Source of the DNA: Gaertneriomyces semiglobifer | Lineage: Eukaryota > Chytridiomycota > Chytridiomycetes > Spizellomycetales > Spizellomycetaceae | Direction of reading: 5' to 3' | Assembly: GCA_025558075.1 (NCBI GenBank) | Contig: JAHLKF010000015.1 | Location: 372,001-436,000 of the forward strand | DNA: 64,000 bases | Shown here: positions 23,541-35,100 of the stretch, in pieces | How positions within the stretch are numbered: the first letter of the stretch is position 1 | How the letters are laid out: each line of letters starts with the position of its first letter | Notes under the pieces: model-generated | The model's input: only the letters and a program-made list of their open reading frames with translations | What the model was told of the DNA's origin: nothing | Databases searched by the model: none | Made by a program: the position numbers and the translations under genes

Positions 23541-24175
23541 CAAAGTTGAACTCGAATGGAACATTAAATAAGGCCGTCCTTGCGTCCTTTTTTCCGGAAA
23601 CGGTATCCTTGCAATGTTTGAGAAGGATTTCGGCGGTCCTCTAGAGCGTTGGTGCATGAGACGGATAGTTGCAGGAAAGAAAGGGCGTGGCGGTGGGACC
23701 CCTAGCTGGGTCAGAAGAAATGAGGATCGAGGCGGCAACCACGTCAGGACCGGCCAGTAATGTTGCTATGTGGTTGCTCAACTTGGCAACATCAGTGCCT
23801 TCGTGCCTCCAACCAACAACTCATCAACTATTGCACATGTCGAGTTCTTTTTGAGGTTTTCGACGTTCTGATTGAGGGCCTGTAACGCTGCACCCAATTC
23901 CACCGTCTCGACATCTTCATCCCTTGGAGTGTCGCGCCATAACGTTATTGCACTATTGCACGGATGACCAGAACCAACTATACTACTATGGGAAATTTCG
24001 CTCCAAGGGCACTTTTTAGCTCCGCAACGCGTATGACTTTGGATTTTCCCAAACAGAGACTCTAAAATTCTAAGACTGGTAGGTTACTAAGATCACATCA
24101 TTTCCTCCTTCTACTGGGATATGTTTTAAATAATCGCTGGGTTTCGATGTTTTTACTTGATTCTGCGTGCATAAG

Positions 24176-24532
24176 ATGGAAAACAGCGAGCAAGCGCGTA
24201 TAAACACAGGAGCTTTAGTTGATTCCAAAATGCAGAATGCTCCACAAGAGTCTGGTAGCCCTTCAGACCTCTCTGAACACAGTGCGCTAATTCAAATCTC
24301 GAGTAGAGCAGCACCTGAGTATATTATCTCAAGTGCGCAAAATGGGTCTGTGCTTTCAGCGAACTCTCGCGCGATCTTCATATGCCAAAGGCACAAAGTA
24401 TATGGAAAGACTCGTGATTACACCAACGCACTTCGCCATAGAATTTATTCGTCAAGCTTTCTACTGCTTCTAGACGGAATTTCCCTTTATAACTACGCAA
24501 CGACAGTAAAGTCATTGGTTGTCCCGACATGA
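24176..24532 (+). CDS. Small hypothetical open frame
   Basis: An ATG at 24176 opens 118 codons with no intron needed. The N-terminal half is polar (MENSEQARINTG), the C-terminal part ends with a moderately hydrophobic stretch (YSSSFLLLLDGISLYNYA). No domain, repeat or neighbour supports a function. It may be a chance frame between two minus-strand genes. Confidence 0.25.
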   Translation: MENSEQARINTGALVDSKMQNAPQESGSPSDLSEHSALIQISSRAAPEYIISSAQNGSVLSANSRAIFICQRHKVYGKTRDYTNALRHRIYSSSFLLLLDGISLYNYATTVKSLVVPT

Positions 24533-24679
24533 CTACTTGTAGTAATGATGGTCTTGTGTCTAGCACGATTGGAAGAGCAAAATGGTTAGAGAGGTATGAG
24601 CCAGGTGCTTCGTAAGATACTCAACCCACCTTCCAAAGTATCGCATCCGATAAACGCCAGCTAATGAACCCGAATCGCG

Positions 24680-27267
24680 TTAATCAACATTCAATATCAC
24701 CCCCACCATAGGACATGGTTCCTCACCTTGAACATCTGTCGTTCCTCCAACCTTCCATTGCAGCACGCACCTGCTTTCCGATACCCCAAGCCGCTTCCAC
24801 TCGTACTTAGTATCCCACCCAGCATCGTCCAATACTACTTCCCACTTGTCACTCCCAATGCGTCTCTCAACCGTCATGTAAGTACTGGCAGCTCCACCCG
24901 GTAGCTTGCCGCCGGGTAATTGGACATTGCCGATCATCCCCTCGTCTGAGGCGCCATTACGGGGATGAGCACATATGAACTCGCTGGTCACAACGTCACC
25001 CTTTCTATAAGTAGCGGCTGGTTGTTTCTGAACATCGCCGAACCGCTTGCCGAGTGGTGCCGTGTCCAGAACCACTGGAGTCAGCAGGTTCATATCCTGG
25101 CGCGGTCGTGGAGCGGTAGTAATAGGGAACTGCGGCGAGCGACCAGGTACAGAGGAATTTGTAAAGGACTGCGCCAAGGTCTTGAAGATCTGTATGTAAC
25201 CAGCAAGTGTATTTGGACCATATGCGGTCGAACCTGCCTCGTAGCGTTGAACTTGATACTCTTCGAATGTCGTCACCTAACCATTCGCGGAAAGTTAAAT
25301 ACCTGCTGCGGCCCAATTCTCGGAAAAGGTGACCTACATAGCTGGAATACAGGTTTGAGAGGCCTGCAATGACAACTTCCGCATCTTCGTCCATTGATTT
25401 ATCTGCTACCAACTGCGCCTTAACGGCCTCTCGAAGGCGTCGTCCGCTCATAGTCGTGATCTCTGCAGGGAAGCCGATGATGGCAAGCTTGCGGGTTACG
25501 AGGAACATTTGCACAGGTAGCTGATGTGGCTGCCAGTCATATGGAGTCTAGATAAGTGTGATGTTAAAATGCGGTGCGCTGTGCATACGTGAAAACGAAC
25601 AAGAAACCAGAATTACTCACGTCCATCTCACCAGTAGCCAACAAAATAACCTTAGGGGCATGGCATTTTTCGAGTTGCTGACTGGGTTTACGTAGGAGAT
25701 TTCTCACAAAGTTCATCCACTTGTTGGAACCATTTGGATCATTGTCGCCCTGCCAGGATATACCTGCACCTGGCTGGTCTGTAGTGCCAGCTGAGAAGGA
25801 ATAGCCCATAGCTGGTTCACATAGCTGTCCTTTCCCATCTGCGAGCGTAACAGCGGGCATCTCAATCCACGCGTGGCGATAATCGACTACGCCGCCACTG
25901 AGCTCAATGCCTTGAGCCGACGCGAGCTCCTTCGCTTTCAAAAACTGCCGCTCGCCAATGATCTCAGTGGATCTGAAGTCGCCGCCTTCCTCATACCCTG
26001 GGCCATGGGCGATGCATTTGGTAATATCGCCACCACAAGAATCTTTACCGCCATCGCAAGGAGCCCCTGTGTCAGTACAACGCGGGCCTTGCAGGTTAGG
26101 TGATACATCGCCCTGGGATAGACGGTCAATGCTACGCTAGTCAAACAATGACCTTCTGCATTGGCTTACAGCATTCGTTTGACCGAAAGCGGCAATAAAG
26201 CTTGGATTTCCTTGCTTCTTTTGCTCAAACTCCCATAGATAACTTGCATAGCCCTTGTTATCACCAGACACCAACAAGTTCGTCGCCTTCATTGACACGG
26301 GATGGACGGCAAACCAGTTGACCGCAGCTTTCAACTGTTGTCCATCCTTGATGGAGAGTGCGACCATTGCCCTATCGACGTTGTCAGCATACCTGGCACG
26401 CTCCTCCTCTGGATTGTTGAGATAAGACTGTAATGAACGGTTGATGGACGCATTGGCGAGGTCGCCGCGACTCAGAGTGGCGGTTGATGGCGCAAACGTC
26501 TTGTGGGCGCTGATGATTGCATCCGCAATGCCGCTTGCAATTGCCTCACGTTCACCGGGGGTTACACCTAGAAATAAACATAGTTCAACTTCTGTTTGTT
26601 TTTCCACACAGGCATTTGGACGTGTTTACCAAATGTGGGAACCTGGTACAGGCTGGGGCATGCGTCAATAGTGAGAAACACAGCAACATTAATGCAATTC
26701 CAACCGACTCACAAGTCGTCATTGTACCCTCCCGGCGCAGAGTGGGTATGCGTTGAAGATATCATGATATTGTCCAGACTGTACAGTTGCGCCTCAGCTG
26801 GTGCAAGCTTCGTGCGGAGGTTCTGCAGAACGAGCTCTCGCACACGATGAGAGGGCGAACCAATATCGGCGGATACGAAGACAACTCGTCGGTTGGGTAG
26901 GTCTGGGGCGGCGAACATGAATGCTAGCAGTAACAGTTCGTAACGTTAGCCATGTTTATGGCATGATGATGCGAAGGTACCGCATGCGTTACCTCGAGCT
27001 TTCAGACGCAAGTGAATTCCATTTGCTCGCTGACCCAGAACCGCATACCCTGACGAAAGAAAGCGTTCTGAGCTACAAAGGAAGCCACAAGTGCTTTCAA
27101 GAAAGAAACACACCCATCATGACCACTTCACCGATTGGTCCTGTAATGTCCGCAATACCAGTGCCCACCAAAAGCCCACCACTCTGTCGCTTAACTGGAA
27201 CAGCATCGCCATGGTGCACGGCAGCAAAGGCGATTAAGAGGCCCAACACGAATTGGAAGAAGATCAT
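24680..27267 (-). CDS. Neutral/alkaline ceramidase, secreted
   Basis: Neutral ceramidase splits ceramide into sphingosine and fatty acid at the cell surface or in the secretory route. The N-terminus is a signal peptide (MIFFQFVLGLLIAFAAVHHG). The family landmarks follow in order over several exons: LLVGTGIADITGPIGEVVMM, MGYAVLGQRANGIHLRLKAR, FVSADIGSPSHRV, SSTHTHSAPGGYND, NWFAVHPVSMKATNLLVSGDNKGYASYLWE (the zinc/nucleophile region), GDVSPNLQGPRC, GFPAEITTMSGRRLRE and QVQRYEAGSTAYGPNTLAGY. The C-terminal immunoglobulin-like domain is present to VGVILNVD. About seven introns are inferred; some junctions near 26.6-27.1 kb are less sure. A TATA box lies 71 nt upstream. Confidence 0.93.
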
Positions 27268-27337
27268 CGTTTAACTTGTTCAAAGTCGTCGTCCAGGACC
27301 CCTAACCGCCTTTGCCTGCCTCACAGACGGCCCAGGA

Positions 27338-27344
27338 CTTTATA
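27338..27344 (-). promoter_or_regulatory. TATA box of the ceramidase gene
   Basis: TATAAAG on the minus strand lies about 71 nt upstream of the ceramidase ATG at 27267, a normal distance for a TATA-driven promoter with a short leader. Confidence 0.5.
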
Positions 27345-28134
27345 TGACAGCTCGAATGCTTAAGATCGCCATCATCAGGTTCAATGCGGTGCTAGATGTG
27401 GGAACGTCAAGACTTTCAGGGGTTCGGAGTAATGATGGAGTAGGGTCGTGCTGACATCACATGCGGTACGCTACTGACAGCAGGTCAATCTGACCTCAAC
27501 CTCAAGCGGAACCATCAAAAAACCGAACCCATGAATGTATGTAATGGTTCCATGATCTCGGTTGGCTTAGCGCTCGCTGATACCAATTGATGAAAGGTAA
27601 CCCACACGACAAACCTGTCGGTTGCATGCACAACGCGCGCACTTGATGCTCGAACGGCGAACGCTAGAGACTTTCGTTTTGCAAGAATCCGACGTTTTTG
27701 CGGAGAACCCAACGTGATGGAAGGAGTGGGCGTATGACAATTTGTGGGACCACCCTGTCAAGGAAGACGATAAGGGTCAACCAGATGCCGCTACCCGCCA
27801 GTCAACGCCATGATTCGGAAGTGCGGAACAATCTGAAGGGCGAGTTCCCGAGAACTTTCAGCCAGCCCTAAATTCCAAAAAAAAGTTAGTTGGGTCCCAA
27901 CAGATGAGGATAAGGATTCTGACAATCGTATCGAGGTGGTTAAGAAACTTTGAGACTCTCGAACTAGACCTCAGCACAAGGAAAGCCAGAATTAAACTCT
28001 GTTAGAGCAGAGTAAATGAATACGTAGAGTAATGAGATGATCTTTATGTTAAAATATATGATACTTATTTACTAGTGACCAAGCCAAAAATCACATTGAA
28101 ATGCACCGTGGTTGTATTGTTCATTCTCGATTTC
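27345..28134. other. Intergenic region, ceramidase to AMP deaminase
   Basis: Both flanking genes are on the minus strand, so this is ceramidase upstream DNA plus AMP deaminase 3' flank. No coding sequence or repeat is supported. Confidence 0.4.
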
Positions 28135-31100
28135 TTACTGACGTTGTTCTCCACCCTGAGGCGCCGCATCCTTTCTTTTCATTTGCTTCTTCTCTGCCAC
28201 CAGGTGGGCGCCGGGAATCAACCCGACGTCGTTTACGGGGATCACCGGCATAGACGGGGTGTCCAGTGAAAAGTAGGGGGTAGACCCGTCATCGTTAAGG
28301 CCGCTTGGCTGCGGGCTCATGTGAAGCAAAGGCTCCGCGGGTAGTCCAGTGAGTTTGTTGGGAGACATGTTCAAAATTTGGGCCAGGGATTTGCGCCTTG
28401 GAGGCTCGCCTTCGACGCGCGGCACCTCAACTGCGTTATCCAAGGGCTTCACCACAGAAGGTACCTTATGGGCAACACCTGAGAACGGCAGCACGGACTG
28501 TCCCGTGATGCCATTCGCTTTAGAAGCAACTTGGTGCTGAGAGTCAGCGACCTGCAGAGTGTCTTGTAGTTCTGTGCTGGGTGCAACGTCATCAACAGTC
28601 TCTGCATTCCTCCACTTGGAGCCAAGTACCATGTACCGCTCCTCCATAAGGGTCTGGTAACGGTAAGCAAGGCGGATGTTGGGCACGTTCGTCTTGTGAA
28701 TAGCTAGATACAACCGCCAAACATCAGGAGCATACTCTTGAGTCGAACCGAACAAAAACATTGAACTTACCATTTCCAGCCGGTCCATGGTAGTTGCAGT
28801 TATCGCCGAGCCAGTGCTTCTTGATTTTCATCTCCCAACCACTTTGCAGAACACTGTGTCTAGCAATTTCACACATGTCTGTAGAAGAAAGCTTCCAAAT
28901 CTGCGCACCGACACTGTACTCCTCAATCAGCGGCTCCTTGGTAAAGTGAAATTGGAGTGGATCGTCGGTGGAAAGCGAGACGTTCAGCCCACGCTGGAAA
29001 AAGTTAAGGAACGGGTTGCGCTCATAGTTGAGGAAAAGAGCGTTGTTAGAGAGTGGAGACATTGCGATACCAATTTGGTCAAGGTAATATAAGTACTGCA
29101 TGGCAGGTACTTTCCGGAGCAAAATGCCGTGGCTGATGCTGTGACTCGTAAGGAAGGCGGAGGTCAAGTGGTCCGTGTCTCCAGCTTCACCAGCGTGAGG
29201 ACGCAATACGAAGGTGTTGAATCCACGTTCCTTTCTCCACCAGTTCAACGTCGCCATGTTGGCGTACATGTAGTAGAGATAGTAAGAGTACGGCGGGTTC
29301 AAGGAAATGTCCCAAGACTTGGGGAACGGATACTTTTTATACGTTCTGCGCTCTGCCTTGCTCTCATCGTCCACACTGTCGAAACCGATGACACGTTGCA
29401 AGAACACGTGGAGCTCAGGGTGAGAGGTAGGGTCCTTCGTGACTTCGAACAATGGCTCAAAGACGTTACGAACGATATCCTCGTAGTTTTTGACTTGTCC
29501 GGTACTCTTGTAGAGGTTGTACAATCGGGGTACCTGGATTAACCACCTCACGTTGTGAGAGAAGAGTTTGTTGTTGATAATCCAGCGGGCGAGCTTGTCC
29601 CATTCGTCGCGAGAACGACCATAAATTGAGATCCGGTACTCAGCCATCTGATACTTGCTCTGCTCCAAGTCTGAGAAAACCTCCTTGGTCAACTCGGCAA
29701 GGTAACGGCCTTGGATGCGATTATCGGTCTTTAAGAAGATCTCCCGTAGACGTGACTCGCCGATAGGGTTGTACTTCAAGTTGAACTTGTCAAACCGGTG
29801 GAAGGAGTCTTTGTGGGCGTGCATATCCAATGTGTCGATACTGAGATCGTAAGCAGTGAGGTGCAAACTCTCAAAGACCTGTTTCAACGTCAGATGCTGA
29901 TTGTCACGGAACGTCACAACTTCATCCTGGGATGTTTTAAGTTTATATTTGATAAAGCGGAGCAAATGCTTCTGGTTCATGCAAGAGGAGTGATGTACGT
30001 GGGTGTCGACTTTACGAACGTTGTAAAAGTCACGATGAGGCACGCGCTGTGGAATGGTCATATTTAGATGCGGTTCGTTGGCGTGGTGCTGCTCTAAAGG
30101 CGCGACTCTTACCTTGGAGTCTGCAAGTTCCTGGTACTCGTTCAATAAGACATACATTTGGAATTTGGATTCCAAGTACCTCAACCTTCGAAACGCAAAA
30201 CTTTTCGTCGGTCCATCGGAAATGACATTCACGATATAATCCAGATCTTTGAAGTAATCCTTGATAGTGGGAAAGCTGACCAGACCATTCGAGTCGCTGT
30301 TCGCATCCTCAGGAGAAGTGTACACCTGGAACACACCGTCGTCCCGCATACCATAAGTACGAGAGTCCGCGCCAGGAATTTTGCACTTGGCAAAATGGAA
30401 CTCGCCCGGTGGCTCAGAGCTGACTGGAACCTGCGGTTCCTGACCAGGTGGGTAACTCGGAGCCGGTGGGGCGGGGTAGATCTCCCATTCGTCAGCATCT
30501 TTGGGATTGTCACCGGCACATTGCAAACTGCTCATCATGTACTTCTTCCGGAGGTCCAAGCACTTCTGGAGCGTAACAAAGATGTTTTGCAATTCCTCAC
30601 TAAGCTCCTCATCTATATTTTAAAGTTAGTCTACATTCGCCGAATCATGATGACCGAACCATACGCTACCTTTCATTTCGGCTCTTGAGTACTTTGCAAC
30701 TACTTCGGCTGTTACAGGCGCACCCGCGTATTCAACCATTCTTTCCGCTAAACTCATCGAAGGAAGCCGCCGCAAATCTTCCAAAGTCTCCGCTCGTGAG
30801 TCATGAGGGGAGGATGAGAATGAGTTTTCGCGAGATAGCGAGTTGGCCAGAACACCAGGCGCGACTGAACGGTGGGCCCAGTACTTCGTGTCTTCGAGGG
30901 CAATGGAGCGGTCCGAATGATAGCCTAGTAAGTAACATTAGCAATTGTAGGCGATGTGAATGAAAAAGTAGCAGAAACTACTCACTGAAGTACGGATTCA
31001 CGCCGTTACGCCTACCGACCATCGGACTGATGGACGGGAGCTCCGAAGCACTGCTACTGATAGCTGACGCCGCACGAAGAGTAGGTGCTTCCGGCTTCGA

Positions 31101-31157
31101 CAGGGTAGCGAACTGTTCATGTTCTTCCACCGGACTATCCGTAGGCGACGATGACAT
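28135..31157 (-). CDS. AMD1: AMP deaminase
   Basis: AMP deaminase converts AMP to IMP and ammonia and sets adenylate energy charge. Four exons start at 31157; introns lie near 31050-30926, 30671-30612 and 28784-28710. The catalytic core is complete: VDTHVHHSSCMNQKHLLRFI (first metal ligands), FDKFNLKYNPIGESRLREIF, RPHAGEAG, and SLSTDDPLQFHFTKEPLIEE (metal-binding Asp). The C-terminal IHKTNVPNIRLAYRYQTLMEE is family-typical. It extends with a Ser/Pro-rich tail of about 170 residues that is probably disordered and may be regulatory. The N-terminus is also Ser-rich, as in other fungal enzymes. Confidence 0.96.
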
Positions 31158-32062
31158 TGGTATTAAGCGACTACCGATAAATTATAGGTAAAGATGGTAG
31201 GCGCTGGCTTCTCTGGTGTGAACGACGAGAGAAGCGATTAGAGTAACTGAGGGAAGCCAGGGGACGCAGTCCTTTTATTCCCCCTGTTTCTCCTTCAGTG
31301 CAAAATATTTGTGTGATAACACTCCGGGGTTCCCTGTCCACCTAACACTACAATATTGTCGACATACTAAAATAATCGTGGCACTTGCAAAAATGTTGCG
31401 TGACTCGTATGAGTTGGACGAAACACAGCAAACAAAGTTAACCAGGATAAACATCATCGTCACCAGCAGAAAAGTTGGAGGACGGTGCTGGATAGTCACA
31501 TATCATTCATAATTTCAAGTAATATCATACCATATGGTACATAATGATGCGTTGAACAGACCAGTGGTCGAGCCAAGCAAAAACAGGTTCCGCTTTCCGT
31601 TCCCATTCCCAGCTGCATGTAGATTCGCCAAACAGGCTCGCAACTTCCTATCCTCCAATCCTGATACTGATTTCCCCTGCCAGCACTCTTCTTCATGAGA
31701 CGTTGAGAGTCTCACAAATGGAACACTTTTGCGCAGCTCCGACCAGAAACCACTCGATGTTATTGATAGAGTATGTAATTTATACGCGGGTTTTCACGCC
31801 AACGCGTTTTGCGTAGTCAGCGTCGGTGGCACAGTCGATTTTCTTTCGTAGAGGTTTTTGTTGGGTTCTTCCAGATGCAGCTCCTCTCTTCCTGCTCTTT
31901 TTCTTCAAGACTGTGACTGGATATCGCATCCTTAAACTACCTCGGGTTTCAGTCAATCCTCAACGTAAGTGACGGTTCCCGTCGGCCTTCGTTCGTCTTG
32001 TTGGTTAGAGTGCTTTTTGCGCGGAAGATATTGATTGCGTTCCTTGTTGTAGAAGAGCCAAA
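31158..32062. promoter_or_regulatory. Divergent promoter region, AMP deaminase / P1
   Basis: This 905-bp spacer lies between divergent start codons. The part just before P1 is pyrimidine-rich (TTTTCTTTCGTAGAGG, CTCCTCTCTTCCTGCTCTTT), as common for ribosomal protein leaders. Nothing coding is supported. Confidence 0.4.
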
Positions 32063-32610
32063 ATGTCTGCCCTTAGCACCCCCGAAGCTGCTTGCGTCTA
32101 CGCCGCCCTCGCTCTTCACGACGATGGTGTCGAGATCACTGTAAGTTGAAAAGTACCTAGATGACATGATCCGAGTCTTAGGCATAGTCAGAAATCAGTT
32201 GGACGATGATACGGCAGATGTTGCGTCTGTGGAACTGGGTTCAAGTTGGAAGAACAGCAGTTATTTACGGCTCCTTTTTTTTTAGGCTGAGAAGATCAAC
32301 TCTTTGATCTCTGCTGCCGGCATTGACGTTGAGCCCATCTGGGCCAACATCTTCGCCAAGGCTCTCGAGGGCAAGAACGTTGGTGACTTCCTCTTCAACG
32401 TTGGCTCTGCTGGTGCCGCCGCCCCCGCCGCTGGTGGTGCTGCCGCTGGTGGTGCCGCTGCTGAGGCCCCCAAGGAGGAGAAGAAGGAGGAGGCTAAGGA
32501 AGAGTCTGACGACGACATGGGCTTCGGTAAGTCGCATTGGCGCCAGGTGAATATGTCTGGGTTGTTATTAATCTACTTGTCATTGTTATTTTCCAGGTCT
32601 CTTCGACTAA
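32063..32610 (+). CDS. RPP1: 60S acidic ribosomal protein P1
   Basis: P1 pairs with P2 on the ribosomal stalk that recruits translation factors. Exons are 32063-32140, 32286-32526 and 32597-32610. The N-terminus [20 protein letters not shown] and helix [18 protein letters not shown] are typical of P1 rather than P2. The Ala/Gly-rich hinge and the charged tail ending [13 protein letters not shown] are diagnostic. The last exon carries only the end of that tail, split at the Gly codon of GFGLFD. The codons are C-rich at third positions, as expected for a highly expressed gene. Confidence 0.98.
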
Positions 32611-32713
32611 GCGCTTCCGATTGTATAATAATTACAATATATGACCTGGCCTCCTCACATATCTTGTCTCACTATCTTATCGGCTCTATAGTATTTGCTT
32701 CATCAGGTCCTTT

Positions 32714-34133
32714 TCACTCGGAAGCAATCCAGATGTTTGAAAGCATTTCGACGTTGATGTCTGGATTCATTGTCTCGGGTATGGTGGAGTAACAAGCTGC
32801 AGCGGGGTCTCCGCTGCCAGTTAGAGAGCCCAGCCAGTATTCATTTCCCACATAACTGTTACCATCCCAAGCGAAGGAGGCGACAAGCAGCATTCCCCGG
32901 TCGCATTCGTCCAAAGGATCAGCGGGGTTTCTCTTTGAGAACTCTATCCGAATCTGGTTTCCATTCAGCGATGAGAAAATGCCACCAGAATGGGTACCAC
33001 CACATTCTGTCAGCGTGTCGGGAAAGTAACTAAAGTTTATCACACGCACGTGCGGTAATTTGTAAATCTCCAAAACATCCGCTGCGGCTTCTAAAAAGAG
33101 TTGAGGCTGAACTGGTGATACTTTCCACACCCCAAGTCCAAGGCCCACGACGTGAACGTAGGCTTTAGTGTGGGCTTCACGCGCGCGGTTATTCGCATCC
33201 AAGAGTAACAACGACAGAGTAATCCCAATGCGATACCGGAAAGCTTCCGTATCGAGGAAGTAATCGCCGGATGCGCGCAGTGGCACATGAGAATCGAAGG
33301 TCCTGACTCTGCCAGATGGTGATGCTTGTTCGCGAATGAACTTTGCCCATAGTTCTCGCAATGCGTCGCTGGGTTTGAGAAGGTGTTGTCGTGCGCCGCG
33401 GCTTTCTTCGAGTTCCAGTTCTGACGAGTGACGTACAGTATACGTCCACTCCATCCGGTGAGGGATTTCGTACCGAGCTCCTACGAGGGCTGACACGATG
33501 CCGGTGTCGATGAAGGAACCGGGTAGGCCTGGCCGCGCAGCATTGAACCTGTCACCATTGTTGATGAAAATGGAAGGTGCAGAGATTCCTACCCGCCACA
33601 ATGAGTCCGTCAGTGCTGACACTCGTCCGCATAACTGTGAACGTAAACTCACCCAGGAGAGCGGATATTATCATCTCATCATAGGTCAAATAGTCCACCA
33701 TCTTGATCGCTCCTTCCCGTGCCTGACCTACCATCATCCAATCCCGACCCGGCGGCGTCGAACCATCTCTCAACACCGTGATATCATCAGCAGTGAAGAA
33801 GACAAGTGGACGTTTGCTAATGCATCTTTTAACCAGATCTTGCCAAACGGTTATACCTTGTGCCTTGTACACTTGCTGCTCAGTACTTGTCCCGTGTTTC
33901 TTTTTCAATTCAATAAACTCTGTGATGAGATCTGGGAGAGATGGATGGACGAGAATACGCGCTCCTTGAAGGTGCTCCTCTAAGGACTTTGCGACGTCGG
34001 GTTGCTGTGATTTGGGAGACTGTTGGAGAATATGTTCCAGACGATTGGAAGTAGTGGGGAATGGGCGACGGTCATGAAATGCACGCGACCTGCCTAGGAC
34101 AACCGCGAGCATAGGTGTGGCGTTCTCGGACAT
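32714..34133 (-). CDS. DUF4804-like protein, function unknown
   Basis: Two exons (34133 to about 33651 and about 33592 to 32714) joined by a GTGAGT...GGGTAG intron encode about 450 residues. Motifs resemble the DUF4804 family: [69 protein letters not shown], and the strongly conserved [15 protein letters not shown]. The family is scattered among fungi, slime moulds, animals and bacteria such as Legionella and has no established activity. No signal peptide or membrane segment is seen. It is convergent with RPP1 (about 100 bp apart) and divergent from the receptor gene. Confidence 0.7.
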
Positions 34134-35100
34134 TGCCCCCGTGTGTTTATTATGTGTTGATATCGGAACTTGTGCTGTGATAGCGCCTTCTTACTCGCAC
34201 ACGACTCTATAATTTAATTTGTGGACATTTCTGCCAAAAGTTTTGAAGGTTTCGGAGCCAATCGAGATCGAAGAGACGCCACAACATTGAACGCAGCGTT
34301 CGCGGCTCAATCACACGCGCAGCTCCGCGGAGCACGGCGTAGTCCATCATCCATGGGCTCGGTCCATGGCGTGCGCACCGCCTCTGAAACAAATTTTAAA
34401 CTCCGTCTTTTCCCACGCCCGTAATCACGTGACTGACCAATTGAGGCGTGGCGCTGGGAATTTCAACAACGCCGCGCCGAGGAACTGCTGCTCCTCATTT
34501 AATATACTCATAATGTCCATGATGATGGATGACCTGTTGATCATGGCCGGATATAAGGATAATAATGCAATGCGGCGTAACTGCCATGCAGGTAAGCACT
34601 TGAAGATGGGTGAAACATGCCAGTGGGGGTTTTGAACAGTGTTGTGAACAGCTTGACTGAACTCAGCGGTTATTTCTGTCGCTAGAGCCGGAAAGAAGAG
34701 AGAGAGCGCGAGAGACGGACTGAGAGAAGGAAAGAAAAAGAAAGAAAAGAAATAAACTCCGGCCGTTGTCCGGCTTGCGTTTCACAGACCATCCTCCGAA
34801 AGGAAACGCAAGGACAATACCATTGAGAGTTAAGTGTCGCCTGATAAGGTTTTCTTGGACACACAAGGCATACAAAGACACAGCAACTGGAGGCTCCTCC
34901 GTCTGCACATAAACGTCCGCGTCGCGCTTCGCTGCTCCTGAGCCTCACTGCTGACTTATAACAAGCCTATATACCGTCCATCGCCGAATCTCCACCACTG
35001 TCAAGGCGTAGCAACGAGATTATCTGCTGCTAGTTGGGATTTCCAGGAGGAGGCCACTAGCCTACACTCACCCTTTTGTCACAGCACCAAAGTACGATCT
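34134..35100. other. Divergent intergenic region with purine-rich tract
   Basis: This 967-bp spacer lies between the DUF4804-like gene and the Frizzled-like receptor. At 34690-34754 the plus strand is almost pure purine (GAAAGAAGAGAGAGAG, GAAAGAAAAAGAAAG). I see no gene. Confidence 0.5.
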
